A stretch of DNA of 64,000 nt from Capitulum mitella. Its lineage: Eukaryota > Arthropoda > Thecostraca > Pollicipedomorpha > Pollicipedidae. Positions 24,550-36,640 of this stretch are shown here, piece by piece. Positions within the stretch are counted from its first letter, which is position 1, and each line of letters opens with the position of its first letter. The stretch lies in NCBI GenBank assembly GCA_030062745.1, contig CP099844.1, forward strand, positions 23,560,596 through 23,624,595. The letters run 5' to 3'. The notes under the pieces were generated by a model. The model ran no database searches and was not told the DNA's origin. It worked only from the letters and a program-made list of their open reading frames with translations. A program made the translations under genes and the position numbers.

Positions 24550-25500
24550 AGCATATAAGTTAACTTTAGAACTGTAGCGAGCCGGGGAAACAAAATTTCT
24601 TTGCGTTAGGTAAACGCACGCCTGCGGCAGAAGGGACCGACTGGCGGGAAGAACGCGCCATGCAGCCGGCCGTCCGAAACCCAAGAGACAAATCAGGCCA
24701 GGTGATATTTAATGGCGGTGAGGTACAGCTGAACATTTTAAGGATATTTAGCTGCATAACTCGGTGTTGCATGGCGTGGCCTGTAGATATGGGTAATGTG
24801 TTTAACTTCTTGGCGACTTTCAGCAAAGTTCCACACCGGAAACCATCATTCATAGCCTGTAGTATTTACACCTTATGGTACCACGGGAAGGCCACTCGAT
24901 GCCGTTTTTGAACATATGGATAGATGTGTGTGGAAGGACACTTTACCTTTGTTTCAAACCTCGTCGGGTGTATCTGACTCATCTGTCTGCTTCGCGAAAA
25001 CGTCGAAAGGAGACCGACGACGCCAGTCAGCAGACGGCCGCTCGGGATCCCAGAGACAAACAGGCCGCAGATCATTTCGTTGTCGGAAGTTGTTGTTTGA
25101 GGCTTAAAGGATGATTAACAGCTGAGTCTGTCATGGTATGGCTTTTAGCCAGTGCATTGTGAATCACTTCGTGAACGTTTAGTAAAGCTCTACAACAACA
25201 AACAAAACAAGTATTTCTAGCTTGCCGTACATCACGCAAAGTCACGCAAAGGCCATTTAATAGCATTTATGAAACGTATTGATAAATGCATATGAAAGGC
25301 AACAACAACATGTTTTGTTTCATATCCAATCTGAAACTGGCTAAATATGATTTGCTTCGCGAAGGGGCCGAACGATGGCTGGCCCACGCGTCGCCAAAAC
25401 GACAGCCAGCCTTCACGAGCCCAAGAGACCAAACAGGCCACGGGTCCTCAAGTGTGAGGAGTTGCAGCTGGAACTTGTAAGGCTGTTAACATTGGTTTCT
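24550..25500. repeat. Three diverged repeats spaced about 370 bp
   Basis: The motif CCCAAGAGACAAACAGGCCA occurs in variant form near 24,680, 25,049 and 25,420, each time after a GC-rich GGCCG-type stretch. Upstream, variants of TTTGTTTCA and TTCGCGAA recur at matching spacing. This looks like three decayed tandem units or three insertions of one element. Confidence 0.55.
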
Positions 25501-25899
25501 GCTGATGTTGACGAGTTCCATCCTTCGTAAGATTACGGAAAGGTTTATTTCCGGAATAAAAATTAGCACATGTAGTCCATCATGACACACCATGCTCATG
25601 TGAAACGAAGCAGTATTTGAAAACAAATCCTAACTTTTCGCTGGATACCCAATTTGACATGTTTGTTTAGTTTCTATGTGTATCACAAAGCGATCAAAAT
25701 ATAACATTACAGCCCCGCTTGAAGACAAATGGAAAAGCACAACAATGTTCAACTTTCAGTCGTTTTTCTCTACGTAATACGTCCATTCTAATGTTCTAGA
25801 TGTATTAGGATGTGTTTTGGCGAATTTACGATCTGTAACAAAAAAAAATCGAACATTCAAAGACGTTGCAACATGCCGATCTGTCCCCTTTCTACCCGA

Positions 25900-26398
25900 A
25901 TTAGACCACAGTGCACCGGCGGGAGCGGACGCACTCAGCCGGCGGCACGAGCGTGCCCGGCGCAGCGCGACCGGCCGGCGGTGCGTGACGTGTGTTGCAA
26001 CGGCCGCCGCGCCGCCACGAACTAGGCCACGCTCACGGAGCGGTGGTGCAAGGCCACGCCCGGCCGGCAGAGGGCGGCACGCGGGCCGCCGGCGCCGGGC
26101 TGCGGCGCCGACATCGCCTGAGCGCTGTCAGCGGGGAGGGCGGAAAACCGTGCGTGTCGCGAATCGCCGGGGTTTCCGAACCATCAGCGAACGTTCGAAA
26201 ACGGCGCCAAGTCGCGCCGCCTTTACGGGCCGACCGCCCACCGCGATCCCGGCACCGGCAGCTGCCGCAGCATGCCCGGGAGTGCGCCGTTTTCCCAACT
26301 CACTCGCTCTGCCGCCGAGTGGCGGAGCCGTCCACCGCCCGCCGCAGACGTGTCTTCTCGTCCACTGCTGACTCAGTCACAAACCTTCTCCACTCCAG
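25900..26398. other. GC-rich, CpG-rich patch
   Basis: Composition changes abruptly at about 25,910. Open frames exist on several frames because stop codons are rare in such sequence. I see no domain and do not call a gene. It leads directly into the 47-bp minisatellite. Confidence 0.4.
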
Positions 26399-26800
26399 AC
26401 CGGCCGTCCGCTGGCCGCGGACCGCCGCATGGACCGGCGGTCCCCTACACAGACCGGCCGTCCGTGGACCGCCGCATGGAACCGGCGGTCCCCTACACAG
26501 GCCGGCCGTCCGTGGACCGCCGCATGGAACCGGCGGTCCCCTACACGGGCCGGCCGTCCGTGGACCGCCGCATGGACCGGCGGTCCCCTACACGGACCGG
26601 CCGTCCGTGGACCGCCGCATGGACCGGCGGTCCCCTACACGGACCGGCCGTCCGTGGACCGCCGCATGGACCGGCGGTTCCCTACACGGCCCCGGCCGTC
26701 CGTGGACCGCCGCATGGACCGGCGGTCCCCTACACGGGCCGGCCGTCCGTGGACCGCCGCTCTTCCGTGGCCCTACGTGGACCGGCCGTCCACTGACCGC
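26399..26800. repeat. GC-rich 47/48-bp minisatellite, about 7.5 copies
   Basis: The unit starts GGACCGCCGCATGGACCGGC and continues to GGCCGTCCGT. Two of the units carry one extra A (48 bp) and the last unit is degenerate. The unit can fold on itself, since GGACCGCCG and CGGCGGTCC are complementary. The plus-strand reading frames of 160-290 codons across it, rich in R, P and G, shift frame between units and are not credible genes. Confidence 0.95.
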
Positions 26801-29800
26801 TACAGCTCAGTTCCCTGTCGGCACCGCAGAAGGCCTGACAGTGGCAGCAATGGCAATTCGGTGCGCGGCTCTGTGACCACGTTTCTGTGCAAAGGTTATG
26901 GAACATGCGTTGGTCATTAGGTATCTATCGCAGTTCCCCAGGACCTCTGGAAAATCCAACAGCAGACGGCGACAAAACTGTAAATATTTTGGAGACACGT
27001 GACGGAGGCAAGGATACAGGAACAAACTGCCGGACTATGTCAGCCTCTCTTGACAATGGGCGTTCTCTACGGATAAACGAAGACCCTGACAAGAAGCAGA
27101 TATTTATGTCACCATCCCAAAGAGCAAACAGGTCCTCTAAACAGTAGCGCCTTTGAACAGTCCAAACAGCGGAAATGGTATGGGGTTCTGATGACGATCG
27201 CAGTGCGTTCTGAAGACATGGCGTACAGAAGCCGCCATGACAGAAGGTTAAATGACAACTCAATGCTCTGCGGCCAGCCTTACGCATCACACGGATGCCG
27301 AAGTTCCTAGTGCCCTAAACAGGCCTAACTGCAACCGATGAGACATGGCGTGCGAAGTGTGTTCAGGCGGGAGCAGCGGTCTGGGAGAGTTATAACCTTT
27401 GTGGAGGAATTTCCAGCCTCCTTATGTCTGAAAGAGTATGTTGTGTTTACAGCTGCATCCATCCTGCACAGCCGCCTTATCAGCGCCCCAGCCACTTGAA
27501 CGCCCGTCCCACTCGTGTCGTACCCTAGTGTCGTGAAGACGCCCCTTGGCCCTGCATGACGCTTCCCGAGCACTGACGGCCCGTTGCTGCAACCCACGCT
27601 GAGAATCGCAAGGGTGGCGACCACGTGCGTCGCAGTCGCAAGGCTGGCGTGGCAAGAGAGGTGACGTCACATCGCAATAATCCGACCAAGGCCGCCGGTC
27701 GGCGGCGCGGCGGGCGTGGAAGGACGAGCACGTTCGGATCCGGCCAGCCGGCACTGAGATTCGGTTCGGTGTTGGCCTGTTATCGCGACCCCAGTGCGAC
27801 AAGGCCGAATCAGATAACGTCCGGCGCGTGAAATTCGCTCAGGCACAGCGCATCACGGATCACCGTCCGGCCGGTCGCGTGCTACGTCTGATTTATTCAC
27901 TCACGCGCAGACTACCGAACTCGTTGATCTACCCTTTAACCACATGGCTGGTTGTGCTTCCCCTTCCCTTTTTTGTTTACACAAGCGCCTTTGTCTCGGA
28001 TTCAGATATTTTGTGCGACGATCTTTTAGTTGCCCGTATTTTAGGTCCCTGACCGTTTGCCATTATTCCATCACTATCCCATTTCGGCTCTCTCTGCCCT
28101 TATCAAGGACATCATCCTGATTACTGTCGCAATCATGGGAACAACTCGGCTAGAACACCACTCAAACATCAGCCATTGGTGCGGTCCTCGCTCTCTTTAT
28201 TCGGCGCAGTACTGGCCCACGGTGTAGCAAAACGCCCCGGAGGGCTGGGTCACCATTGTGAAATGAACGGTGCTGATTCGAATGGATCTGGTGTAGCATG
28301 AATGGCAGGGTGGGACAGCTTTTCAACTGTTTTATGGACTTTTTTGTATTCATTGCCAAGATAAAAGGTAGCGAGCGCTTTGGATTTTGAGCCCTATCCG
28401 GACCCTTCATGATGCTAAATCCTGCTGGTGGGAATTTTTGGTCCCGCTAACCCATGGACTTGAACATAGGCTCACTTAAGGAGGGACCCAGAGGGCACAG
28501 GCCCCTTGCATTACAGTTTTATTTTTTGCTATCCATGAAGAAAAAGAAAAAGGAATGGACCTCCTCGGGAATTAGGATTTTTTCGATGAACACCATATTT
28601 TGAGGCGCGCTTGTCATTTCTCGTGAACGAGCATTGGTTTGCCGTTTCTGACGTTTAAGGTAGCCATATGTTGACAGCAATACAATTAGTGGTATTCTCC
28701 AGGTCATATATAACGTTACAATTTTCCCGAGAGAAATTGCCTACCTCTACCCCAAAAAAACCCAAAAGCGAACAAAAAAAAAATGTTTTTTGGGGGTGGT
28801 CACGATTACTCTAGACCACCCTCCCCCCAGGAAAATCCTGGGTGCGCCACTGGGTCTGAATCCCTGAACCTAAAAACAACGTAACCTTTTCTACATTCTG
28901 TGAACATCTGAACATAAAAAATGCCAATGCCGACTCCTGGAACCAATAATGGGGGTTTCAGTCATGATAATTCACTGCTGCACGTTTCATTGTCCGTACA
29001 AGTGCTTCCGTTAGGAATGAATACGCCTGAGGCCTGAGCGTCAAACGTCATTTGGACATCTACAAATTACAACAAAGTTACATCAATGGCGTAGCCAGCC
29101 CAATATATGCGACAACATTTTTTTTTTTACTGTGCCTAGTGTCCTTGACAGATCGATAGATTCTAACAAACGCCAACAAACATTTACCCGTTGCGGTGCC
29201 AGGAACCTGAAAGGAGAGGGCGAAAACGGAAAATTGACTCATTCATCAGGCTGTTTTCCATGGCACAAGCGGTGCCGGTTGCTGCACCACCGCACCGGGC
29301 CCATGCTATAACAAAAGGACGCCCCATCAGCCGCCGCATTATACCGCCCACCAGAGCGCGACAAGCAAGCGGCAGACTACAGTGAGCCCGTCCGGGCGGG
29401 GGGTGCTTCAACGCCGGCGGCGGCACGAAACGGCCCAGCTCTCTCGGTCGGCCCTCTTCGGCCGCCTCGGCCGTCGTTCAGGGCCTCCCACGGCTGAGCA
29501 GCGCAGACGTGCTCTTTGAAAGCAGGCGGCCCCGCAGGCACTGCATTGACGGCGAGGCGCGCGCGTACGGGATGCAAGGACAGCATGTCATCTGACAGAG
29601 CTCAAATAAGCTGGATGGTTTTCAAGTACACTGCCGTCTGTTCTGCGTCTACTGCGCGTCGGCTTGCGCAGTAGCGCAAGTCGACGCTCTCGACCACGTT
29701 TAATCAGATAAGGGATGGAGCAGGTAGCTGGTTGGTTGAAGCAGACCTTTAGACAAATCTGATGGATTAGGTCAGGTATGTCTGGGTAATATTGGCCCAG

Positions 29801-30537
29801 CTCAGGTAAAACAAAGGTACAGTCAGAAAGGTAATGGCGCGACTCCTGCAGAATTACAACAGACAACATTTAATCGCAAAAATGAGGTTAAGAAGATGAG
29901 GAAGTTGAATTTTTTAGGACGAAGGAAAAGGTACGAAAAATGTTTTTCGACTCACAAAACTAAGAAGCTTAATTGGCTTGGATTTTACAGCGTGCTACGC
30001 ATTATTTAACTACAGCTGACATAGTGCATCTGAAAACTCCAAAAACAGCCGAAAATCCTCTCTAAGTCCAGCTAATACACACAACCCTCGTCTTAACCAA
30101 CGTTATCATAATGGCTCGTATCCAGAATATACATTATTTGGCTTATAACGAGTTTAGCAGAGTAAAAATGGTCCGCAAATTCGACGCAATACGAACAGTA
30201 CGTGGTAGCATCTTGAAGATCAACAACCCCACGTTTGATAAAAATGCAAGTTCTGTCCCACGCTAACAAACATATATCCATATTTTTATGACGCTTTTCG
30301 CATCGTCAGGCGTGTAAGAGATGCAAAGAGTATTTGTGGCGTACTGCAGTCACCGTTAACTGGAGTCGGGTTGAAACTTATTCGAGGGCACCTGGCAATG
30401 CACGCCGCAAGCACGGGAAAGCACGGCAGTGTTTCTCAAACGCATCTGATGTGTGACGCTTTTCTCGAGTTGCAGAACCGGAGATAATCACTTGAAAACA
30501 GCTGAACTTAGCGCCAGTGGCATACCAGGCAAGCCTA
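26801..30537. other. No gene recognised
   Basis: This 3.7-kb stretch holds GC-rich patches at 27,560-27,760 and 29,370-29,580 and A-rich low-complexity sequence at about 28,750-28,800. A sequence that reads CAGTGGCGCACCCAGG on the minus strand at 28,838-28,853 resembles a hAT-type terminal repeat, but I find no partner end. Confidence 0.35.
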
Positions 30538-32612
30538 CCGTAATCACCCAAGTATAATGCTTACCCAAGTATAATGCTCCCCCCACTTTTGAATCGAAAA
30601 ACAGGTCTTTTTTGTCATACCCAAGTATAACGCTCCCCCTAAGTTTTCAGATTTTTCTGTTAAAATGAAGTTTTCAGATTTTTTATGAAAAAAATCTATT
30701 TCCGATAAAAAAAAATACATTTTCTGCATTTCAATCATGATCCATCAAATTCATCATCATCACTGTCATCAAAAAGTTCATGAAACTCTTCCGGAGTTAG
30801 TTTTGCATCTGTATCCCAGTTGGGGTCAAGTTGGTCTTCATCTTCTTCATTTTCTTCTTCTGTGTCTTCTTTCCTGAGTTCATCGTCTTCTGTGCCATCC
30901 AAATTGTTTGAGATTCCAGTCTTCAGGAAACTCTTGACAACCATCTGAGACGGAATGTCATCCCAGGCTTCCTTGACCCAAGTAGAGACTAGAGACAGGC
31001 TAGGTCTCTTGAAGTTTCCACTCTTGGTCTGTTCTTGCTGACCAGAAGCCATCCAAGCCATCCATTTTTGCCTCATTCTGTCCTTGAACGGTTTGTTCAG
31101 AACGACATCTAGAGGTTGCAGGATAGATGTCAAGCCACCAGGAATCACTGCTTGGGTGGTGTTGAGAGAAGCACATTTTCTTTTCACTTTGTCAGTCATG
31201 TGTGCTCTGAACTGATCCCACACTAAAAAAGATTTCTTCTTCAGGAGAGCTCCAGGCCTGCTATTCCAAACTCGATTGAGCCACAGCACAATTCCTTCTT
31301 CATCCATCCATCCTTTGGGATGCACATGGATCACCACACCAGCTGGAAATTTCTCTTTTGGAGCTGTCTTTCGTTTAAAAATCACCATTGGCTTGAGCTT
31401 AGTTCCATCTGCCATGCAGGTCAGGACTGTGGTGAAGTGTGTCTTTTCATATCCAGTTGTTCTGATTTGGACAGTTTTGCTTCCCTTGGGCTCAACTGTT
31501 CTACTGCCAGGCATGTCAAAACACAGAGGTGTTTCGTCCATGTTCCCAATCTGTGAGAGTTCAAAGTCATGCAGTTTTCTTTGATTCAACACATAGGAGT
31601 GAAATGAAATTACTTTGTTATCAAGTTCTAAAGGTAGTTTTTGAGAGATTTTTGTCCTCTGCCTCAGGCTCAGGCCATTTCTCTTCATGAATCTGTGGAC
31701 CCAATTCAGAGAAGCCTTGAAGCCTGGATCTCTCTTCCTTCTGAGAGCCTCTAGCTGGATGTGAAGCATCGTGACAATGTAGCCACTGCATCTCTGGTCA
31801 GTTACCCATTCCACAAGCTCTTTTTCCAAGTCCGGGTACTTGGCTGGAAGGCCCCTGCATGCTGTTTTGGTTTTTGGCAGCTCAACCAGAAGTTCTTTCT
31901 GTTTTCTCCACAGCCTGACATTTGCCTGTGGAATTGTGAATTCTCTGGAAGCAGCCCAGTTGCCATTTGCTTCTGCAAATTTGATGACTTTTAGCTTGAA
32001 AGAAGCCTCATAAGAAGACGTTTTTCTTTTCAATCCTGGAGTGTCAGTCATGCCTGTTTGGGGGATACAGAATGATTGCCGTTCAAATTAACAACGGCAA
32101 ATTAACAACATTCGACGCATAGAAGTTCATTCGTTCATTCTCACTGTAACTTCTTTACCTGCACGGGCCAATCAATGAATGATCTCCGTCTCTATTGTGA
32201 TCAGCGCTCTACGAATGATGAGCGTTCTGATCATCCCTATGAATGATCATCGCCTCTATTGTTCATAAAGAATGAAATGAGTGACGCTTACACAAGTTGT
32301 TCATTGTGAACTTTCACTCGATAAGATGAAGCATTATTCGGTGGCTGAGAAAAACTAAGCGATGGGGGCGTTCCGGCTTGGATGCTCAATTAAGCAGATT
32401 TCTCGATTCCTGCAGCTTCCCTTCCTGTATTATATTGATTGATAAAATACCACAAACGTACTAATAAAATTTATTACATAATTTGATCTCCCCTTACACA
32501 GAATTTGACTTTGCAAACTGGGATTTCTCACATACTCAAGTATAATGCTCCCCCAACTTTTAATGTTAAAATTTGGGACGAAAATGGGAGCATTATACTT
32601 GGGTGATTACGG
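30538..32612 (-). mobile_element. Complete pogo-superfamily DNA transposon, copy 1
   Basis: The element is 2,075 bp long. It starts CCGTAATCACCCAAGTATAA on the plus strand and ends with the exact inverted sequence, and TA dinucleotides flank it at 30,536-30,537 and 32,613-32,614. That is the target duplication expected for the Tc1/mariner/pogo group. It carries one intact transposase gene on the minus strand. The left end has three direct copies of ACCCAAGTATAATGCTCC (one with C for T); the right end has a near-terminal inverted pair of AAGTATAATGCTCCC that can form a hairpin. These subterminal repeats are probable transposase-binding sites. Confidence 0.93.
30735..32051 (-). CDS. Pogo-type transposase, intact (438 aa)
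   Basis: The protein cuts and pastes its own element. Residues about 12-60 are a helix-turn-helix domain (YEASFKLKVIKFAEANGN, then NVRLWRKQ). Residues about 65-135 are a second, CENP-B-like DNA-binding domain. The DDE nuclease domain follows: D172 in GNMDETPLCFDMPG, D279 in FLVWDQFRAHMTD and D315 in ILQPLDVVLNKPF, a spacing of 35 residues between the last two. The C-terminus (386-438) is strongly acidic. The start MTDTPGLKRK is supported by the same start in copy 2. There is no stop or frameshift, so this copy could be active. It has no introns and lies alone in its element. Confidence 0.95.
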   Translation of the reverse strand: MTDTPGLKRKTSSYEASFKLKVIKFAEANGNWAASREFTIPQANVRLWRKQKELLVELPKTKTACRGLPAKYPDLEKELVEWVTDQRCSGYIVTMLHIQLEALRRKRDPGFKASLNWVHRFMKRNGLSLRQRTKISQKLPLELDNKVISFHSYVLNQRKLHDFELSQIGNMDETPLCFDMPGSRTVEPKGSKTVQIRTTGYEKTHFTTVLTCMADGTKLKPMVIFKRKTAPKEKFPAGVVIHVHPKGWMDEEGIVLWLNRVWNSRPGALLKKKSFLVWDQFRAHMTDKVKRKCASLNTTQAVIPGGLTSILQPLDVVLNKPFKDRMRQKWMAWMASGQQEQTKSGNFKRPSLSLVSTWVKEAWDDIPSQMVVKSFLKTGISNNLDGTEDDELRKEDTEEENEEDEDQLDPNWDTDAKLTPEEFHELFDDSDDDEFDGS

Positions 32613-32744
32613 TAGTTTCTTAAAGCCCCACCGGAACCGGATTCAGATTCAGTAGAGGCTACGGGCCAATGAACCCCTCTGGGAAGGTCGAGGCCCATGA
32701 CGCGTGCACATCTGACGAAATTCTGATTCAAAGTTTTCCTCCTC

Positions 32745-32815
32745 GTCAACTCATTGGATGCCAGGAGACTCGGACTCGAAATCGCAAGGTCACTGGTTCG
32801 AATTTCGACTCCACC
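32745..32815 (+). repeat. tRNA-like sequence, probable SINE head
   Basis: GGTTCGAATTT at 32,795-32,805 matches an RNA polymerase III B box, and CGGACTCGAAATCG upstream resembles an anticodon stem-loop. The flanking sequence does not give a paired acceptor stem, so this is not called a functional tRNA. It resembles the minus-strand copy near 39,600. Confidence 0.4.
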
Positions 32816-33704
32816 AGCTCGAGACTGATGACACGCATGGTGTGGATTGGACACCGGACGCCTGAGCTCAAATGTCTGTATCCAAATGCCCGTAATCCAA
32901 ATCAGCTAACCAACCATGGCGCAAAGATATGCATGCTATCATGCCGACTGCCATCTTTGCCATGCCATGAAGCACTTAGCCCATGATTTTGTCAAACATG
33001 CTTCTCACGCTCGGGAAACATGTTAGTTCCATCTCAAGAAGGTCTTCTGAACCCCGAGTACTTCCGCATTTCTCTATGCCGTTCTTCATGTTACTCTATA
33101 ACTTCGTATTTGCTTGATGGCTATCCCACGTGGACTAAGTCGTACCGATGTTACCCTGATGCGATAATTTCGTAAGATTGCATTCAGCTTAGTCAGTAAT
33201 GACAGAAAAGACTAAATTCTCAGAAGGGATCTGGCAAGATACTAATATTCCTCTTTTCTTCTTTTCGACTTTTCCGGGTACTCTAAACTTTGAAAAACGT
33301 TCAAAACAGCTTGTTTTAGCACTGGCCTAGGTTTGGAATTACCGTTTAGCTCAGGGACGCCGAGAGCGACTACTTTACTCGACATCCTTCCCACATTTTT
33401 TTCGCTAGCAGATGGCCGCGGTGACAAAGGTGATCTTGCTAACAGAGTGCTGATACACTCGTACGCTCAGCGTATAAAACACAATGCTGCTAAAGGCCTC
33501 CGAACATCCATGTCAGCAAATGGAGCGACATTACTGTACCAGGCAGTGTTTTTGTATTGCTTGTCGAAAAAGATCGTTGCCCGCTACCTCGCTTCACCTG
33601 GCCAGAGCCTTGTGTATCTACGGGACCCGACAGGTCAAGGTTGCGTACAATTTTTTTTCTTGTTTCATTTTATTTTGTTCATTTATTGACATTTCCATCA
33701 TTTA
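32816..33704. other. No gene recognised
   Basis: I see no conserved coding sequence in this stretch. Confidence 0.4.
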
Positions 33705-34060
33705 TTGCCTGAGACTTCCACGCCCGCAGCCTCAGCATCTAGCAGTCGCAGCTCCAAACAGCCTCAGCTCACTCCAGGGCCTCAGTCAGCTCCTTGCGGC
33801 CCCAGTCAGCTCCCAGCGGCCTCAGCTCCCTGCAGCCTCAGCCAGCTCCCAGCAGCCCCAGCACGGCGCCGCCGCCCGACTGCGCAGCCCCGCCTGCAGC
33901 GTCGGCGCGCCGTGCTGAGCCGTGCCGCTCCTCCAAACAAACGGCGCCCGCCGAACGTGGCGGCCGGGCGGCCGGCGCGGCTCCACAGGGACCGGGAGGC
34001 GGCCGGGCGGCCGGCGCGGCTCCGCAGGGACCGGACGGCGGCTGGGCGGCCCGGTAGGCG
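33705..34060. repeat. GC-rich degenerate repeats
   Basis: At 33,715-33,880 variants of CAGCTCCCAGCAGCCTCAG recur. At about 33,955-34,055 a unit of roughly 50 bp containing GGCCGGGCGGCCGGCGCGGC is repeated about twice. Open frames on both strands follow from the composition. Confidence 0.65.
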
Positions 34061-35839
34061 CTCTGGCTTCGAGCCGCAGGTCTGCGGCACGAGGAACGGC
34101 AGGGCGCCACGCGGCGGCCACGCCTCGGCTGGCTGAGCCGCGGCCACGCACCACGTTTTGCCCGCCAGGCCCGACGATGGGGTTGGGGGCGAGGGGGAGG
34201 AAACTGTCACACCGCCACATGTGGACGGAGGACGCGTCAAGGTCTGTATTGCTGTGTTTGACAGCTGATGCCTGGCATTGTCGCGTCGTGCTCTCTCGGA
34301 TTACGTCGCCGTCGAACACTTAGACGCAATCTAGGGCACTACACGTTCGCTGGAATTTGCAAAGCGGTGCTTCTTGCTACCACCTTAATTGAAACACATG
34401 GGTCTATTCCGGCCCCATTTCATTTGCGTGGGACGGGGTGGCTGTGGTCGCCTGGCATGAGTGACTGAACTACCAAACTACAAAAAAGGCACATCCTTTC
34501 AATGCGAATCAACCTGTCATCACGGCACATAACAGAAGAACTTTTGATTCTCTTGGCAGAAACTCTTCAGCTCGGTTGAAAGCCATGGTCTAAATACTTT
34601 GAAGAAGTTGAACAGACTGTTAGGAGAAAGAGTTTGCCAGGAAGTGCAAAAAACTGCGCATCAGCGGTAAAACTTTGATTTTTTTGTTCTTGCTTTACCC
34701 TTATCAGTAGCCTGGCTGCTACTGGCAAAATATTTGCTTTCGAAGAGAGTCGTGGGGTATCATATTTAAGGTGTAACCTTTAAGTGTAACCGTCAAGTGT
34801 AATCCAGTAAAGTGGCAACCGGGAAGCCAGAGAAGTCAATTGGTCTCCTTGCCGCGCTTTACTTATTATCGTATCATTGATTTAGTCTGAACGGCCAAGC
34901 GTTTAAAAAATCCGACTCTTGGTCCTCAGACTCTTGATCCATAGGCGCATCTGACACAAATGCTAACAAGCTGCTTTCTTTAGTGCTGTCGTGCACCAAA
35001 GCTTAACAGTAGGCCAGAGCTGCATGGCTATGCAAAACTATCACCCAGAGATTTGTTTCTACACTAACAACGTGGCCGAGGTATCTGATGCAAGGACAGT
35101 CCATCAAAGATGTACATTTCCTCTTGGCCTGTGCCTGGCACTAGTGAAATCGGCTTGTGTGCGCCTCTCTGTGGTCATGACAGACAGCTGTAAACACGTC
35201 GTCGTTCTTCTCCTTGATTGTTGACTCAGATACAGTGTGTTTACTTGTGACGACTGTGAAGAAAAGTCGGCCACGGCATAGATACAACTCATGCAACGCA
35301 GCCTCGGGGGTCGTCAGTCAGGCTCACGGCCCAGCGTCGGAGCTTCCGTCAGGTCCGTGAAACTCGGGCGTGCTTGTCTCCTTCCCCAGGCAATGCCGTG
35401 CCAGGAAAAGCACGAGAGAGAAAACGCCGCAGGGAGTCCAGGGTAGCAATGACACGCCTTTGGTCTGGTTCTGGTGCTCTCTCCGTGATGGTGCACAAGG
35501 AAACCAGACGCATGTTGTCAAAGGATCTCAGTCTATGCCATCTCAGTCATCTCTATCTCAGTCCCATCTACGCAGGTGCGGGGAAGGGGCATAACATAAA
35601 TGCTACTGATGTTATCAAACAAAACCCGACATTGATCAGCAGTTGGATGCATGTGAAGCTCAGGAATAGACCAATGGAATGCTTCTGATTGGTAATGATT
35701 AACACATTTTATCTGTCATTGCCTTGCATTGCTTACAGTTCACAGGACAACCACTGGAAGAGCTCAGAGAGAATTAAGACGGAGAAACTAGATGCCTTTC
35801 CTTTATTAGAAACTAAAAAAAACTGCGTGCCTTCAATCC
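34061..35839. other. No gene recognised
   Basis: I see nothing beyond short, unsupported frames. Confidence 0.4.
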
Positions 35840-36115
35840 ATGACTGGCGACCGCGGGGGAATGGAGGGTCCTTCCCCTCCCTTCACATATTCAAGTATTC
35901 CAAGATTAGGCCTATGTCGGTCACTGGAAATAAACAACCTGAAATCCTATGTAGATTTCCTCCCCCATTAAAAAATCTGCGCAAATCTCCAGCCATGCTG
36001 GAACCAAACCATGAAAAAACATGCCTTTTGGCTGTTTTTTTTTGTGCCGTTTTAGAGCAGGCGAGACCAGTGAAAGTCCGTCAAGGCCCCTGATAAAATG
36101 TCTTGTCATGTATCT
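35840..36115 (+). repeat. Dispersed repeat A, copy 1
   Basis: It aligns by eye with 38,640-38,950 in the same orientation. Shared landmarks are a CCTATG...ACTGGAAA stretch, then GAAATCCTATGT, TCTCCAGCCATGCT and CCCCTGATA. Divergence is considerable. The function is unknown. Confidence 0.55.
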
Positions 36116-36299
36116 TAGAACGCCAGTGCATCAAATTAAGAGCAAATTTCCATAGACACCAAATCTGTCGACTGAGCCGGCTTCTCAGATTACACGATAT
36201 CGGCACACCCGTGCATGAGAACGTCACGGTTTTTCTGCAGAAGTGGGGGAACTCGAAAGGCCGACGCCTGCAGATCGATGGCATGTCATCCTGCACCAG

Positions 36300-36640
36300 C
36301 ACAAGCGATACCTCTGCCAAAAATGCATAGTTACCGATCTGAGGCATTCGACACGTTCGATACATTCGCGTTTAAAGTTGGCAGTCGATTCGAGATATTC
36401 AGTGCATTTGATTTGTTCGGCAAAATTTGTGTATTTAGCATCAGATTCAAGACATTCGGCACATTTGATACATTTGATACGACCGTGTATAGTTGGCAAC
36501 CGATTCCAGACATTCTGCACCTTCCTCACATTCAAAAATTTGTTCATGCTATGTGTAACCGGTTGGCTGAGAGATCGAAATTTAAACCTAGATGTCTTTG
36601 GCTTTGTTGAAATTCGACTTACCTTATATTGAAAGGGACG
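36300..36640 (-). repeat. Dispersed repeat B, copy 1 (inverted)
   Basis: On the minus strand this begins near CCAAAGACATCTAGGT, passes TTTCGA and CTCAGCCAA, and then carries several GAATGTCTCGAATCGNCTGCCAA-type motifs followed by TATAC. Two more copies lie at 37,450-37,690 and 37,890-38,200 in the opposite orientation. The internal motif recurs irregularly every few tens of bases, so each copy is partly tandem inside. Confidence 0.6.

Noticed and set aside
25992-26920. Proline/arginine-rich proteins of 163-294 residues
   Set aside because: They arise from a GC-rich patch and a 47-bp minisatellite; units of 47 and 48 bp shift the frame, so no constant protein repeat exists.
31276-31994. Plus-strand frames inside the pogo element
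   Set aside because: They are antisense to the intact transposase and show no family pattern.
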